Source of the DNA: Echinococcus granulosus
Taxonomy: Eukaryota; Platyhelminthes; Cestoda; Cyclophyllidea; Taeniidae
Assembly (NCBI RefSeq): GCF_000524195.1
Contig: NW_020170384.1
Location: forward strand, 2,681,925-2,745,924
Length of the DNA: 64,000 bases
Direction of reading: 5' to 3'
Below are positions 50,101 through 62,440 of this stretch, piece after piece. Within the stretch, counting starts at the first letter, position 1; every line of letters begins with the position of its first letter. Position numbers and translations under genes: made by a program. Below the pieces are notes generated by a model. That model made no database searches, was not told the DNA's origin, and saw nothing but the letters and a program-made list of their open reading frames with translations.

Positions 50101-52019
50101 CAGCTTATGGCAAATATCTGCGATCAGCTTTGGGGTAAATGAATCGATCCAGGTATTTTTAACCTCGTGATGATTGGATCATTGCCATTTTTAAGAGGTG
50201 GCTTTTGTTGACAGTGGTCGCCGATTTTCTTCCGGAATCTCCTCCAAGAGTCGATCCATCATTGCTTGTTCTAGTGTTGTTTAAAAATTTGACTATCACC
50301 GTTCACGAAGCAGTTTATCCCCATTTGCTAGTTACCTCTTTCGATTGAAGGACCTAAAACCAAATGCGTAGGGGATGGAGAGTAGGAAAGAAGGAGTAGC
50401 AATTTCGCCTTATAGCTAGTGACAAACTCAATGCAGTTTGGCAGTTTTGCCTGATTTATTTAACCCTTCACATTCGGGCGTTGGACTGTTACCAACTTAA
50501 ACCAGGAATTTTTTTGAATTTCTCTCAGTACTAGCTTGCGTTGCGTCTTCGTGCCCTGTAATGGGTAACAAACTGGAGTGACGGTATTCTACTGTGCTTT
50601 GACACAATAAATGAGATGGCGTAGTGCCCAAGTTTCTTCTCAATGTTTTCCGAGGAAACTGAAGATTTGGTATCATAGACAGGTGAATCATGGACGACTG
50701 GAAAGGTCCGCATTAATTAGTTTCAGTGGCGGTTCTTCATGTCACAATTTGACACCTATTCCCTCATTTTGAGGAGCCTTTTTCGTTTTCACAATGACAG
50801 CAATGTGAAAGGAGTAAATCACTTCCCGTCTAGCCTATTGCTGGCCAATATCCTCAGCGTAAATCACGATTATTTTGCAGAGCCATAGAGGTCCTCTTCT
50901 TGCGAACTATTGGGAACGTGAACTGCTATTAAAAGTACCACACACTTGTACACTTTGAAGGAACAAAACAATTCAGTCTCCCTGCCCATCACAGCCTATA
51001 TTTTAGAATTCCTCGGAAAATTAGCGTGGGAGTTTACAAAAATACCCCGGCTATAACCTCTTAAATGCCACTGTTTCGGTCCCATCCCTTGAGGTCTCTT
51101 GGAGCAGTAACATCTTCCATCCCGTTGTGATGTGAAACTAGAAATGTGCCAGCGCTTACGTATTCAACGAAGAAATTCATTTGGTTGACGGTGCTTAAGG
51201 GCTGATATGGCGCTATGGAAATTTCACAGTAGAGAGGAACGAATTTTACATAAAAAGAACGTATATAGCTTCTAAATAGTTCTGGTGTTTTCGCACCAGA
51301 CCTAAAAATAGCTGATGTCCACATTAAAACACCGTCAGATGTCCAGATTTCATCATACGAATTGCAATTGTCACTTTGCTTGAATCAAATAATTTTCTTG
51401 TTTTTTTACTTAAACTAGAAGCCCGATTAAAAATTTATTTCAAATGGCCCGCAATTTGCCTTTAATTCTACTGATTTTCGATGAACTTTGTAATCGGTCA
51501 AGTTTTTAAAAAACAAGGTCAAGTTCAATGTTACATGGACTTTATGGCAATTCTGGTGCTAAAAGTGAATGACATAGATGGCATATGTCTTCTATAAGCA
51601 TCAACAGAGCTTTTTGGCTAAAAAGGTTCTTTTGAAATTCTTAAATCCATCTTCAGAATTTAATTAGAGGGACAGCTGCCATGCGTTGATTGGTGAAGAA
51701 TTGACCAATGGCGCGCGTCCTAGACCGCTGCAGTCAATGAGGTCACAAAGATACTTGGTTGCCCAAGTTTGCAGCCAAATTTACCATATCCCACTTTATC
51801 AGTTAATTTCCTCAATTTAGCGAAGACTTGTATGATGTGTACGTACGAATCATTCAAATACAAGATGATTGTTGGCTTTAGTTATCCGATTTTTGTCAGT
51901 ATTTCTTTTTGACTACACGCTTTTCATACCTTAGCAACCATCATCTCCTGACCCTCACAAACCCGACGGTGCCGAACCGTTCAGCGAGTGGAAATATGCC
52001 ACCTCCGCGTATCGATTAA
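29102..52019 (+). CDS. VIRMA: VIRMA/Virilizer, m6A methyltransferase complex scaffold
   Basis: VIRMA is the large nuclear scaffold that holds WTAP, HAKAI and ZC3H13 in the mRNA m6A writer complex. Exons: 29102-29158, 29188-29297, 29331-29411, 29445-29892, 29990-30055, 30122-30280, 30323-30513, 30589-30674, 32079-32494, 33029-33117, 33197-33314, 34762-34850, 35325-35605, 36125-36394, 36922-37146, 38210-38790, 38859-38928, 39117-39355, 39637-39959, 40643-40936, 41076-41184, 41265-41503, 42176-42479, 42826-43351, 44120-44406, 45241-45301, 49837-49972 and 51935-52019. The total is 5,940 nt, exactly 1,979 codons plus TAA. The N-terminus LLFFDTFSIDEQ matches the family start. Helical-repeat matches include WLNSVEELIPSLPSSLAYL, LPGLQLLLDMLPLSLPVET and HRLALHDFGFAVIQR. 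The C-terminal motif FRSRPQNTSRPPSLHVDDF (about residues 1851-1869) is nearly identical to vertebrates. The human protein has about 1,812 residues. Confidence 0.95.
29159..29444 (+). other. three ultra-short VIRMA introns (29, 33 and 33 nt)
   Basis: The introns are 29159-29187, 29298-29330 and 29412-29444, each with a GTAAG or GTAGG start and a TAG end. Reading through the first shifts the frame, and reading through the second and third meets stops (TAG, TAA), so all must be spliced to give the conserved N-terminal domain. Confidence 0.9.
30514..30588 (+). other. optional 75-nt VIRMA intron, open in frame
   Basis: GTTAGT donor and a CTCTCCCGCCTTCAG acceptor with a good pyrimidine tract. Its length is a multiple of three and it has no stop, so retention would add 25 residues. 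Removing it gives a better match to the family (EAEWLNSVEELIPSL). Confidence 0.6.
30675..32078 (+). other. VIRMA intron 8, about 1.4 kb
   Basis: Donor GTGAGT, acceptor CCCTTGCAG. No feature is recognised inside. Confidence 0.7.
32495..33028 (+). other. VIRMA intron 9 with a GC-AG splice pair
   Basis: The exon end AACAAG is followed by GCAAGT rather than GT. The frame and protein match continue only with this junction to the exon after TCTGCTCAG at 33029. No GT donor is present at the right phase nearby. Confidence 0.75.
33315..34761 (+). other. VIRMA intron 11, about 1.45 kb
   Basis: Donor GTAAGC, acceptor CCTTTACAG. It contains repeat R2 copy 3 near 34.1 kb. Confidence 0.7.
34075..34180 (+). 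repeat. dispersed repeat family R2, copy 3
   Basis: Has AGTGGAGA and a TAATGCATGCGTATGAA core in the same order as the copies in ATMIN intron 6. Confidence 0.4.
37147..38209 (+). other. VIRMA intron 15, about 1.06 kb
   Basis: Donor GTAAGC, acceptor CTTTTTTCAG. The flanking phases match (C|CA), so no missing exon is needed. Confidence 0.65.
40937..41075 (+). other. VIRMA intron 20 with a long G run next to the donor
   Basis: A 139-nt intron. Ten bases after the GTAAGT donor begin runs of 14, 6 and 4 G (40947-40972) separated by single A. This could fold into a G-quadruplex in the pre-mRNA. Confidence 0.75.
44401..45240 (+). other. VIRMA intron 25 region
   Basis: The donor GTGGTT at 44407 is weak, but it is the site that preserves phase to the exon at 45241. 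Bases 44401-44406 are still exon. The open frame running on to 44580 is intronic read-through. Confidence 0.55.
45302..49836 (+). other. VIRMA intron 26, about 4.5 kb
   Basis: Donor GTAAGG, acceptor TCCCACAG. The phase across it (AGA G|GT) gives a continuous Arg-Gly stretch. I see no exon or clear mobile element inside. Confidence 0.65.
49973..51934 (+). other. VIRMA intron 27, about 2.0 kb
   Basis: Donor GTGAGT, acceptor ATACCTTAG. Nothing recognised inside. Confidence 0.65.
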
Positions 52020-52317
52020 ATTGCAGCGAGTATCCCTATGCCTTAAATGCTCCTGCAGTCCACCTTACCATTCCGTGTAAATGTGATCGCCAGTGTCCTG
52101 TACTGACCCACCATACTATCATCTGCCGCCTTTATTTATCATGATGATGTGGTAGTTTTGTTTAGTCGGTTTTTTGAAAAGAACGCATTTAATAAGTGCT
52201 ACGCTTCATCTTTGGCACATCAGTGTCTTGATTCCCTCCTGATGGATCCGAGTGATGGCCGAAACTTAGGTTACTTGACGCAAGTGGGATATTGTGTGGG
52301 ATACTTTGAATTGTTAA

Positions 52318-52323
52318 AATAAA
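52318..52323 (+). terminator. VIRMA poly(A) signal
   Basis: AATAAA about 300 nt after the VIRMA stop codon. It implies a short 3' UTR. Confidence 0.6.
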
Positions 52324-54394
52324 TTGCTGAGGCTCTGAAAACTCTCAGGACATATAACGAGCGTACTTCTCTCTGATGGTCATGGAAACCATGGTGTTTT
52401 CTCTTTCAAGTACGAGCACTAAATGTAGCATAGAAAAATCCAAAGCACGAAGATTCAACAAATGCTCTTATTTGGCCCGTGTCAAATCCTCATGTACCTT
52501 AGAATCATGGCAGGCGAAAATCCCAATTCAGAAAAAACCAGTTCTGTCTGGAAATGGACGCACTGAAGCCTCGTGATAGTTCGGTGTACCATTCTTTTAC
52601 TATTACACTGCACCTACTTATTTTCAATTGTCATGATAAAGTGACATCTTTACTTGTTCATTGTTTCAAGGAGCTATTTATTTAGTCACTGACTTTATGA
52701 TTGACATTCATCAGCATCTGGATTTGAGGAGTCGACTCGATTCCATTTAAACAGGCAGTAGTGATGGGTGACAGTTTCACCCGGTCTTGTTTCACGGGGG
52801 GTCTGCACCTGTGTCCTCACCGTTCTCAGGTCAATTGGAACGCTAGCTCGAACTCGAAGGACGCACAAGTGGGAGCCCATGTCGTCTAGGCCTCCACAAC
52901 TGGATGCTAACGGCAGATTGAGATGACCTCAGTGAAGCGAATAACCTATTGTCATTTGCTGCTTCGTCTGTTGCAAGGGAAACATCGGTCCGATCCAAGG
53001 GAGTGATTTATTCAACCAATGTCATTGTGAGATTCATAACGGTCTCGTTGAGCCCTCCTCACTAATATGACATGGAGACAAACTCTTCATGTTCTAACAA
53101 TCCCGATGAGGTCAAGGCCATTCCACATGACGCATTCACACTCTCGTATGGAAGTTTACATGTGAGAATAGTGAACATCCGGCGAGAACCTGAGAGGCAT
53201 TGAGATGTTCAGAAAGCCTCAGCAATTCTCCCCTCAGGCAGGTATTCACACACGTACACCTTTGATGTCAGCATTAAGGGTGACGGGATGACAAGATATT
53301 CCACGGACCATTGCCAGGCTGGTTGGGGGAATGGAGAATGCCGTCTCCGTGATCGAATAAATAAAGGCCAACTCATAGCAAATCCATTTCATCCACATGG
53401 TCATGCATTTTGCTGACCATCCCGGCGTGTATTCTTGCACCGAAATTCCCTCACGTGGGCAGCACATTGGTGTGGCACCTTGAGTGTGCTTGTGATCGGG
53501 AGGATGTTTTGCAAACACGTGAGTGGACAAGGCAGTCGGGGACGGCTGGCTCAAGAAGTCTGGTTGCATTAACGAAACAAGTAAAGGGAGTTCCCCATGA
53601 AATAACTGGTGTTTAGACCCTTAAACAAGTTGATAGGTTAAGAGATAAATTGGTTAGCAATTTGATTAATCGCATCGAATCCTAGCTGAGGTCGCCTTGC
53701 CTCATTGTTATTGTACACAAGAGCCCCTTCCGACAGTGCCTTAGGACGGAGGTGAAGAGTGCGTGTTCCAATATGCCTAGGCAATTTGTAAGATTGAGGG
53801 CTGGTTGCGTACAGATGGAAGGTCTGTTGGCCAATTTTACGATTAGGCCAGCAGAAAATTGGCTGGATCCGATTTAGGCTTTTGGACGTATTGCCTACCC
53901 AAGGAAGACGCACATTTGATTTCTACACTTATGGAATATCACGGTGGTAAATCTGGAAGAAAACTACCAATTTAGTTGTTTCTTTGACAAGTACCTAAAT
54001 AAAGACCAAAGTGGGTACTCTGCAAACCAAAGATGGAGGAGGAAGAAGAGAGGTGAATGGGTGGAAAAGTTGGACTCACTCTACCATTTTAAGTAACTTC
54101 TGAAACTGTGAAAGATTTGGCAAGTTAAGGAGATCTGTTGAATTCGTTCTTTGGCCTATTTCCCTTTGCTAACGATGGCTTACGTGCCAACGACTTTTGC
54201 GTAATGTTGTAGTGCATGACGGGAAAACACAGCCCCCGGGTTGCATGGGACGCGGTAACGCCGAAGCGCAGTCATCACGGTAAGATGAATTTCGTCTGCT
54301 TAGTCAGCATTGCAATACCTTGTCGAGATATGATTGGCCAAGTGGTTAGCACCAACTGATTGGATGAAAGGTTGTGATGGGTGCCAGCCTACCA

Positions 54395-54490
54395 TTAGAC
54401 AACCGAAATTGATCGATTTGGAACAAATGAACCAAATGTGGGAAATTTCTTCAAGCACAGAACTTAGCTGGCAAAAAACACCTAAGTGAA
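54395..54490 (+). repeat. dispersed repeat family R3, partial copy 1
   Basis: Carries ACCAAATGTG..AA followed by CTTCAAGCACA, matching the opening of the longer copies at 54745 and 58480. Confidence 0.45.
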
Positions 54491-54744
54491 GTCTTGGCAT
54501 AGCTTTCACAACTAATCTCCAAACCCACGGCGTTTGTAGTATTCTCGTTTGGCACGATACACGTCTTCAAAAATAGAGGTTGGTGGTCGCATCCCGGTAG
54601 CTTTGGTCACTCGGCTTCAACAGGGGAATTGGGAGTCTCTCCTCCACCTCAATGGGCGTCAGGAGGGGTAGTACGGTTAGTGTGGTGTTGAAGAGAATGG
54701 TCTGTTCATTTGATCGCTTCGAATTGATTAGTACTTATTAAGAG

Positions 54745-54890
54745 TTGATACACTTTTGGCGACAGGTGTACCAAATGTGAAAAGCCTCTTCAAGTACAAA
54801 ATTTTGGCGTTGTGACAATCATATGTAAAGTACATCATTTTCGCTCGACGAGACAGGTACTTGACGAGAATAGTACTTTGGTAAACTGTT
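54745..54890 (+). repeat. dispersed repeat family R3, copy 2
   Basis: Ordered blocks GACAGGTG, AAATGTGAAA, CCTCTTCAAG, CGAGACAGGTACTTGACG and TTTGGTAAA match 58480-58625 with substitutions. Confidence 0.6.
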
Positions 54891-56884
54891 TGTTTGCAGA
54901 AGCAATATGACAAAGAGGTTCCACCTACTCTCATTGTATTTGCAAAATATCTACTCTTCTCCTGGTGTGATTAAATGTGCAGCGCTATACCCACTGCGAA
55001 GAGTAAGAAAGTAAGATGGGTAACCATTACTTGGAGAAGCATCATGGGGAAAGGGAAGAGGCTGGAATACTATCCCCCATCAACCCATCTCTTTGTCACC
55101 TTTCTTTCCTGCCTCCCGCCCACCTTAAAAGAATTAACTTGTGGTTGCTAAACCGGAAGTAAGGGAAGTATTTTAGTTGAGTATGGAGATCGAGTGCAAA
55201 CCGGAAAAGCTCGTATTTTTGCTTTGTGGTTCACCTTTCAATTCGAGTGGGCTGTTAGAATTCCCTACGAATGAGTGAATCAGTTAAATCGCAAAACTGC
55301 AAGTTTTTACTATTCATCCGTGATGGGAAGTCAAGTGACCACCTGTCCACCCACAGAACCATCATTCAGTCGGTCATTGCCTCTTGTAATGGGTGACCAC
55401 TTGAGACGTACTATTATCGCCAAAGTTGTCCTCTACATAAGACCTTAAACACTTTAATCGGATGACAAGTTTGACATTCTAATTAATTTACTTAAGTCTT
55501 GCTAGACATGTGACCCTACTGAGAGACTTTTTTTAACGTATAATGCTAGATCCTGGCCCAAGACATGAATAAAGCTATAACGGTTTTAGAACAACTTGGC
55601 TAATGTCACGATTGACTGCTATTCGTTAAGATCTAACTCAGTTTTTTCGAGAAGAACCCGAGGCCAGATTTCTTGTTGCCTTCAAATGGCTGAGAGCGAA
55701 GTCAAACCAAACCGAGTACATTGCTATCAAAAGTGATAAGGAAAATCCCACGGCATACAGACAACTGGCTAGAGAGGCATGCCGGGAGGCATGAGGGAGC
55801 AAAACCTTGACTTTTCCAGTTTGCTCGTATCTGGGCCATAACCTCCAAATCGCAACGTAGCAACGACGCAAAAAGGTCGTCGCATCACCGTCTCCTGCTA
55901 ATAATTCCCTCATCCGGCTGGCATTATTAGCCGCAAGTGTCATGAAAAACGAAAAGCAAATCGCGATTTTGAAAGCTTTTGAGATTTCCTTTGACCCGAT
56001 CACGCATTTAAAAGGAAAGTAATTGATATTTGTCCTTGGTTCAAAAGTAATTTACCTTTTCCACTTTAGACCTGGTTTTTTACGTGTAAATTTTTGCCTT
56101 CCTTCTTTAAAGTGTGCTTCGTATTAAGTGTAGGTTGAAAGGCGCCATCAAATTTTCATTTTTATCACGAAAAAGGTAATACCATTTAAATAACAATAAG
56201 ATATTGTCACTATTTTTAAATACTGGACCTAATTTATCAAGTCAAAAGTAAGAATTTTCTAATAGGAGTGCCAAATTCACGACGCTAAGTTAAAATAAAG
56301 TGTAGACAAAAAAGGTTAAAAAACGTGGTTTCGAATTGAGAGTAAGGCGCTAGTAGTGAAATTCAGTAGTTAGCTAAACAGAAATGCTCTTTCCCTCCTT
56401 TTCGCAATCCAGGTGCCGTCTTATCGCTTGGATTGGAACATCTGCTCACCTTATCTCATTCTGCCGCTCTGTGGCTTGGCTTTTCACTTTGAACTGCAGT
56501 GGTCGCCTAATTGGTCTGCACAAAACGAAAGATCACTTTCGGCCAGTTTGGCGATATTTCTTTACAACTGTAGCAATGTGGTGCCTCGAGCCGCATTCAA
56601 AGTCGGGAGAGGACACGGCACTTGGGCAGGAACTGTAGGACCGAGAGGCTGCTTTCACAGCCTTTGTCCATGAAAGTAGCCTCGCGAAGGTACGGTCGCG
56701 GAGCCTTCAGTAACCCCGTGGCTAAATCGAGAGTTAAATAAACTAGCAACTAATTACATAGCCCCTCCCTCCATTTGGGCATCGTACCCAGCGCTCGCCT
56801 TGGCCAAACTCCCTTATCGGCCCTCACAACGTAGTCTGTGCGGTAAGGCGAAACACCCATAAACCAACCGTGCCATTCATTGAA

Positions 56885-57180
56885 CCTCCACGCAATTGTG
56901 AAGACATTCGACTGCAACGTCACTGATACCTCTTAGCATTTCCACTGAATCTGGGGTTTTGCCCTTTTTGGGAAGTGTATTAGGGGACGAGTGAATATGC
57001 TGACCATCACGCATGCCCATAGCTAGTCGTGCTAACAGCGGCTCAAAAGTGGAGTCATTTAGTAGGGGACGAAGTTTAAAAGAATTCCGTAGCAATAAGA
57101 TTGCTTGTCTATTTCTTTTTGCCACTTCGTTCTCGCTTCAGTGCTACCCCAGCCACATAACTATCTGGGTTCTATCCATG
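56885..57180 (-). repeat. dispersed repeat family R4, inverted copy
   Basis: On the minus strand it reads GAAGCGAGAAC, then CGTCCCCTACTAAATG, GATGGTCAGCATATTC, CCCCTAATACA, GATTCAGTG and ATCAGTGACG. The same blocks appear in the same order on the plus strand at 59580-59790. The copy here is longer by internal insertions. Confidence 0.65.
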
Positions 57181-58479
57181 CATTTGGGAGGTGCAGATGG
57201 AGGTATCGCGCGTCCGCCTATTTGACATCTTCTTACAGGCACCGTGAGCAGCTTCGTAACTAACTTTTTCAGACGATTCACGGCCACGGTAATTGTCGCT
57301 TCACTTGTTGAGGTCTTTCCTGCGGGTAAACATCGTCTCCATCCCTCCTGTTAGTGGTTGGCACAGATCCTCCCACCTGCTGTCCATGCCCTTCTTACGT
57401 CACGTTAAGGTTTAGCATTTAGGCATTGAAATCAGGGTAGTTGCCTCTGAGGCTCGGTTTCGCTTTTTGGTGCCAACAATGTAGAGCCTTGATTCTCCCA
57501 AAGTCGAAAGAGGTAGCAATACTGGAATAGAAAATGTATTGCTGGTATAGAAATGAGCTGAGAGGCTACTGGCATTTCCCGTAGGCCATATCGCCTAGAG
57601 AAATTACAATGGCGGAACATTAAGTGCCTATGCAACTAAAATCGAGAGTTAAACTAACAATCAGAGTGCTACAATTAAGCTTTATTGAATGCCTTCCGGA
57701 GTTAAATAAAGTCTTTATTCTCGAAGGCTTCTTCAGTCTCCGCATTTTCGGCCACTCTCTTCGTGTTCTAAACCCTTCTCACTGATGCACCTCGTTACAA
57801 CTTTAAAGGAAACCTTAGGACGATACGTTGTTCAGAGTAAACTGGATTTAACATAGTGGATAGTGAATATCAACGACATACAAAGCAGCTCTCTGTTTTG
57901 GGATGAAACAGTACCGACTTTCACCGAGCCCCAACCTCAAAGCCTGCATAGTGGATAATGATGGAGCGAAATCCGGTCTCAACGATTCGAAAGTGGGCTC
58001 CAAACATTCCTACTCCTCATGTCTTAAAGGAGCTATTTGTAACGTTTTAAAAAAGTAGTACGACATTCTTCCTGTTACTCTGGGATGGCGAGTGGATTGA
58101 GCTTTAACCGAAAGACATTCCAGCCTTGAGCATCCTTTTCCCACTGAATCCCTCCCCTGCCACAGTTTGTCTGGCAGCTGATGCGATAGTCAAGAACCCC
58201 AACCAAATCGACAGCAAGCTTTCTCACCGATGACAGGAGTAGTATTTTACTTTTGATGGAGTACCATCGGCTAAATTTCTCTAAAATCGTAAATTACGGA
58301 AGAAGTATTGACAGTCGAAGCAATGGACTGACAACAGGGCGCTTCAGAAGCAGCATTTAAAGGGAAAAGACAGCAAATTATAACGATAGTTGTATGATAA
58401 ATTACGCGGACATTCAAATGGACCATGTGGTATTGGTAGTTCACTGCGCAAGGTGGCTGAATAAATTGGTGCGGTTCTG

Positions 58480-58625
58480 GCGGTACAGGTGAGCTAGATG
58501 TGAAAGTCCTCTTAAAGCATGAAAAATAGTCGTCAAAAAAATGGAGGTAAAATTCCTCATTCTCACTTGACAAGACAGGCACTTGACGCGAATTACAATT
58601 TGATAAAATGCATTGACAACGTGGT
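58480..58625 (+). repeat. dispersed repeat family R3, copy 3
   Basis: Diverged copy of 54745-54890, including TGACAAGACAGGCACTTGAC. Confidence 0.6.
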
Positions 58626-59579
58626 GTTGGCCACCAACATTGTATCAGGGAAATCCGGGGAATGGAGCAAGGTGGTATTGTATCCTATCACCGTATTCAT
58701 CTGTTTCCTTTCTTCCGCCCTCCCTTCCATCCTGAAGAGGAGTTTGAGATCTCCTCATTAGTTATTTTGTGGCAGCTTGAGACGCAAGGCATCGTACGTC
58801 GTGCTGTGTTGAATTACAGGAAGAGGAAGAGAACTCCCTCCGGACCAAATGATCGGCTACTTTTATCCTTCTGTTGCGGCTGCTTCTGATAAAGTTGACG
58901 ATGTTTTTCTTCCACGAGTTCTAGTTAAAATGGATTAAGGGGTGTGCGGAGTAAATGGATGTCAGTGATGATTGACTGGGATTTAGCATGTAGACAGCTC
59001 CCAGCAAGCACTTGTGCCTGCTGTCCACCACCAACACTAAAACACAAATTATAATATTCTGTTGTCATGTTACGCTGTGCTGAGGTATTGAGGTGCCGAG
59101 ATGATCCATGTCTTAGAAGTGTGAAATAGGTGCAGGATAGGGAGTGGATCACAGGAGGATTTTCCATGGTATGTTGGACCCCAAAAGCCACTTTTCGTCA
59201 CCACACCAGTAGCTCCCTTAGTGACTCTGCACGTGGTTAAAACTTTTTCAATCCTACCGTTACAACTTCTTTGGAGTTCAGGCAGGACTCTTGGCGCTGC
59301 ATCGGTGGTAATGGAAAGTGAAGCCGTTCCTAAAGGACAAATATTCTGTCTCATAGCTAAATTGGGTTGGGCTAATTTGTGACGATCCCTAACAAAAGGG
59401 TTGAAAATGACGTCCACCTTCAGTAACCACACCAGACCGTATTCTTCGGGAAAGGTATTAACAACTGAAGTGACACTAGCCATGAACTACCTATAAAAAT
59501 TAGTTATGCACCCGTCTACGGTACCTGAATGAGAATGTCGATTCAGTGGACATGCGAGACTTCCACCTCTCTACTAGCC

Positions 59580-59790
59580 ATAGAAACCGTATGGGTATAT
59601 ACGACTGGGCAGGGCCGAAGTGAGAACAAAATCTTCAAACCCCGTCCCTTATTAAATGGTTCCGCCTTGAATATATGCGATGGCCAGCACATTCTCCATT
59701 CCCCTAATACAGTTAGCAAGCGAGAAAAAACTCTGCATTCAGTGTAACTGCCACGAGGGATCAGTGACCCTGAGATCGAATGTTTCCACA
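59580..59790 (+). repeat. dispersed repeat family R4, direct copy
   Basis: Reads GAAGTGAGAAC, CGTCCCTTATTAAATG, GATGGCCAGCACATTC, CCCCTAATACA, CATTCAGTG and ATCAGTGACC, the same order as the minus strand of 56885-57180. Confidence 0.65.
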
Positions 59791-62440
59791 GCTGTACGCA
59801 AACTCGATGACTGAAATGATTGGTTTGAGGGTGTATTTCTTACACCACCGACTGCGTTGTGGTAGCTGACTCGTGAGATTGACCAAAGGCGACGTCGAGG
59901 GGGTATGTACAGCCTTGGTTGCTTGTTTAACTCTGCAGTTGGTTCTGTGAGCACACATGACTCCGCCATTGTAATTTGACTGAGCAGCATGGCCTCAGGG
60001 CCAAGCCAGTGGCCACTCACCCCTTCTGTATGTCAACAATACATTATCCGCATGTGTATTATGTCTTTCTTCGCCTTTAGATAAAGCTCGAGGTGCTGCA
60101 GGATAAGCTTACATTTGATTTGAAAAATTCCTTAAATTAATAAAATGCTCAAATAACTTTATAAAGTCCCCTTAAATTGGACTGGTTATTTTTTGTCTGG
60201 GTGAAAGAAGGGTAACAACCTTCCCCTCTGTAGCAGATTTCGCGGGACCTCCACTTTCATGGGTTGAACTTCTGCGTCGTCTGCCTCCGTAGTGCGTAAT
60301 ATCGATTTATCGACCAAGCCTATGGTATGTCGCCAATTTAGTAAAATCTATCGACTTTATTGATTTTATGTGTTTCCCAAGCATATTCCCCCCTTGGTGA
60401 AATTTTAGAACTGAAATGAAGTCCATTTTGTTCCTCTACTCCTTTTTTATTGATAAAAAGCTTTTTGAATTAATTTGGACCGTACGGGTGTTATGCATCT
60501 GAATTCAAGAAATCCTTTGCCCAATAAAATTGCAAATCTTTTAAGCTATTTAAAAGTACTTCGAAATTGTTAAGTACGATGAATTTATGTTCTCTGAGAT
60601 CAGAGAATATTTGTTTACCATTGTTAAAGGAAAGTACAAACGGAAAATTAGGAGGACAAACAGTTTATTCAGTGAATATCTTAAAAGTGTGGAAGGTTCA
60701 AGGGATTACCCTAGGGCATAATCTAATATCCTTCAGCTTAATATACACTTTCCTATTCTTAAAATTGTGTTTGTAACCACTCTTTTTTTAAAAGTGAGAT
60801 GATAATTTAAATTTACATTAAGCGCAATTCTTTCTACTCAGAACAAATTTTGACACTATAGAAATTGCAGCCAATTCATTCTTAAAACTTGGGTGGACAA
60901 ACAAATTAACTCATGTAAGATCCTTCTCCTACTTTATTACAATTTTGTTAACTTGGTATTTTTTTCCCCTTTTTTGTGCTTAAAGCTTGACAAATGCTAC
61001 ATTTTCCTTATTTTTCGATAGTACCTACGCCTATGTGTCTCGAAAAGAACTTTTCGCCTCAGAATCATTACCAGGTTTCAACCAAAATAATATGTTCTTT
61101 CTTTGCCACAAAATATGATGACATTTGCCATTAATTTATCATCATATTCCCCAATGCGTTGCTAATTTGTGCGTCTCATTCCGAAGCAGGAGGTCAGAGA
61201 AGTTTGTGCAGTCCTCGGTACAGCAAGGTGAAATGACACGTCGAAACTTGTAAGACGTATCCAACTGTTTGCTTGCATCCAGCATATGTGCATGAAGCAT
61301 CGATTCATGTCTCAATCTCTCAGCACCCTTAGCAGTGCTCCCTACCACTTTTTCGCTCTTGTAAACCCACACACATCTTGTGTCAGCTGAATCTGATGAA
61401 TTTGATGCGTTGAAATCTGGTTGCCCCTACGAAGCGAGTTTGACTTGACTCCAAAGATGCGAGACGAATCACTCAAAGATGCATCGGACCCCATAAACAT
61501 CGTCCATTCTTGATCATAGCTAAGTACGTGTCGATAATGAAGACTTTCGTGGTAAAATTTGCATCCTCTGATGAGAGAAAGTGGAGAAAGGCGGGTACTG
61601 CCTGGTCTGCACTCCTCTGGTAATACTCCTCCAAGTGATGGCTGTCATCTTTTCTAGCCTTAGCATTAGACAATCACATGATCACCTGCAAAAGGGAGTA
61701 GACGGTAGGTAAAAGCAAGTGAAACAGCATCTAGGATGGCAGATTTTAGATTATTTGCTTCTACGGAAAAAAAGCCTTTCATAAAGGTAGTTTTTCTGGT
61801 GGCAAGCTTCTGCCCCAATGGGAAGGAGTGGTAGATTGTAACGGTGGACGCCCCATCAAATACAGAATTACTTTAGGAGGCCTTCTACAAACATTAAATT
61901 TCTTACAAAATTGCACGAACTTAGCTACCCTGGGCTAGTATACTCTTCTTTATAATGGGTTCGATTTTAAAAATATAACGGCAAACAAATCCTATTTCTT
62001 CTATTACACTTGTTCTTAAGAGGATTAGGCAAATTTCCTCCATACTGGGAATTTCTGACATCGTGATTTTTGCCATTCATGACCAAAAGGAAGAGTTTAT
62101 AGCGACCTTAAGCATCTGCAGTAAACCATGAATTGATCATCCACTGAATTACTTCTTTACAAATCCTGCAAATTAATTGAAAGAGCAAACCTGTAGCACA
62201 ATTTAATTGTAACAAATGCGGAATGCAAATGGGCTAGTTGACTGAATTTGCGAAAGCTTTATTGGCAGTCTTCCTCACTGGGTGACAACCACAAAACTGA
62301 CATAAGTATGAACTTTCGCCTGTAAATAGCAATCAGGAAAGAGAAGGAAAGAGGGGAGGGGGAGAATCCTCTTTCATGCCTTGAAAATGATGCGAAGAAT
62401 CGTGAGAAAGTTCTGGAACTGCGACAAATATCACCAACCC

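Noticed and set aside
55638..56003. 121-codon minus-strand open frame with hydrophobic residues
   Set aside because: A loose resemblance to the membrane-protein exon at 6268-6603 was considered, but the nucleotide sequences do not align and no splice partners were found.
59070..59483. 137-codon minus-strand open frame
   Set aside because: No recognisable motif, no neighbouring exons with matching phase, and it lies among diverged repeats. It is probably chance or an old element.
61142..61673. Two adjacent minus-strand open frames
   Set aside because: They cannot be joined by splice sites in phase and match no family I know.
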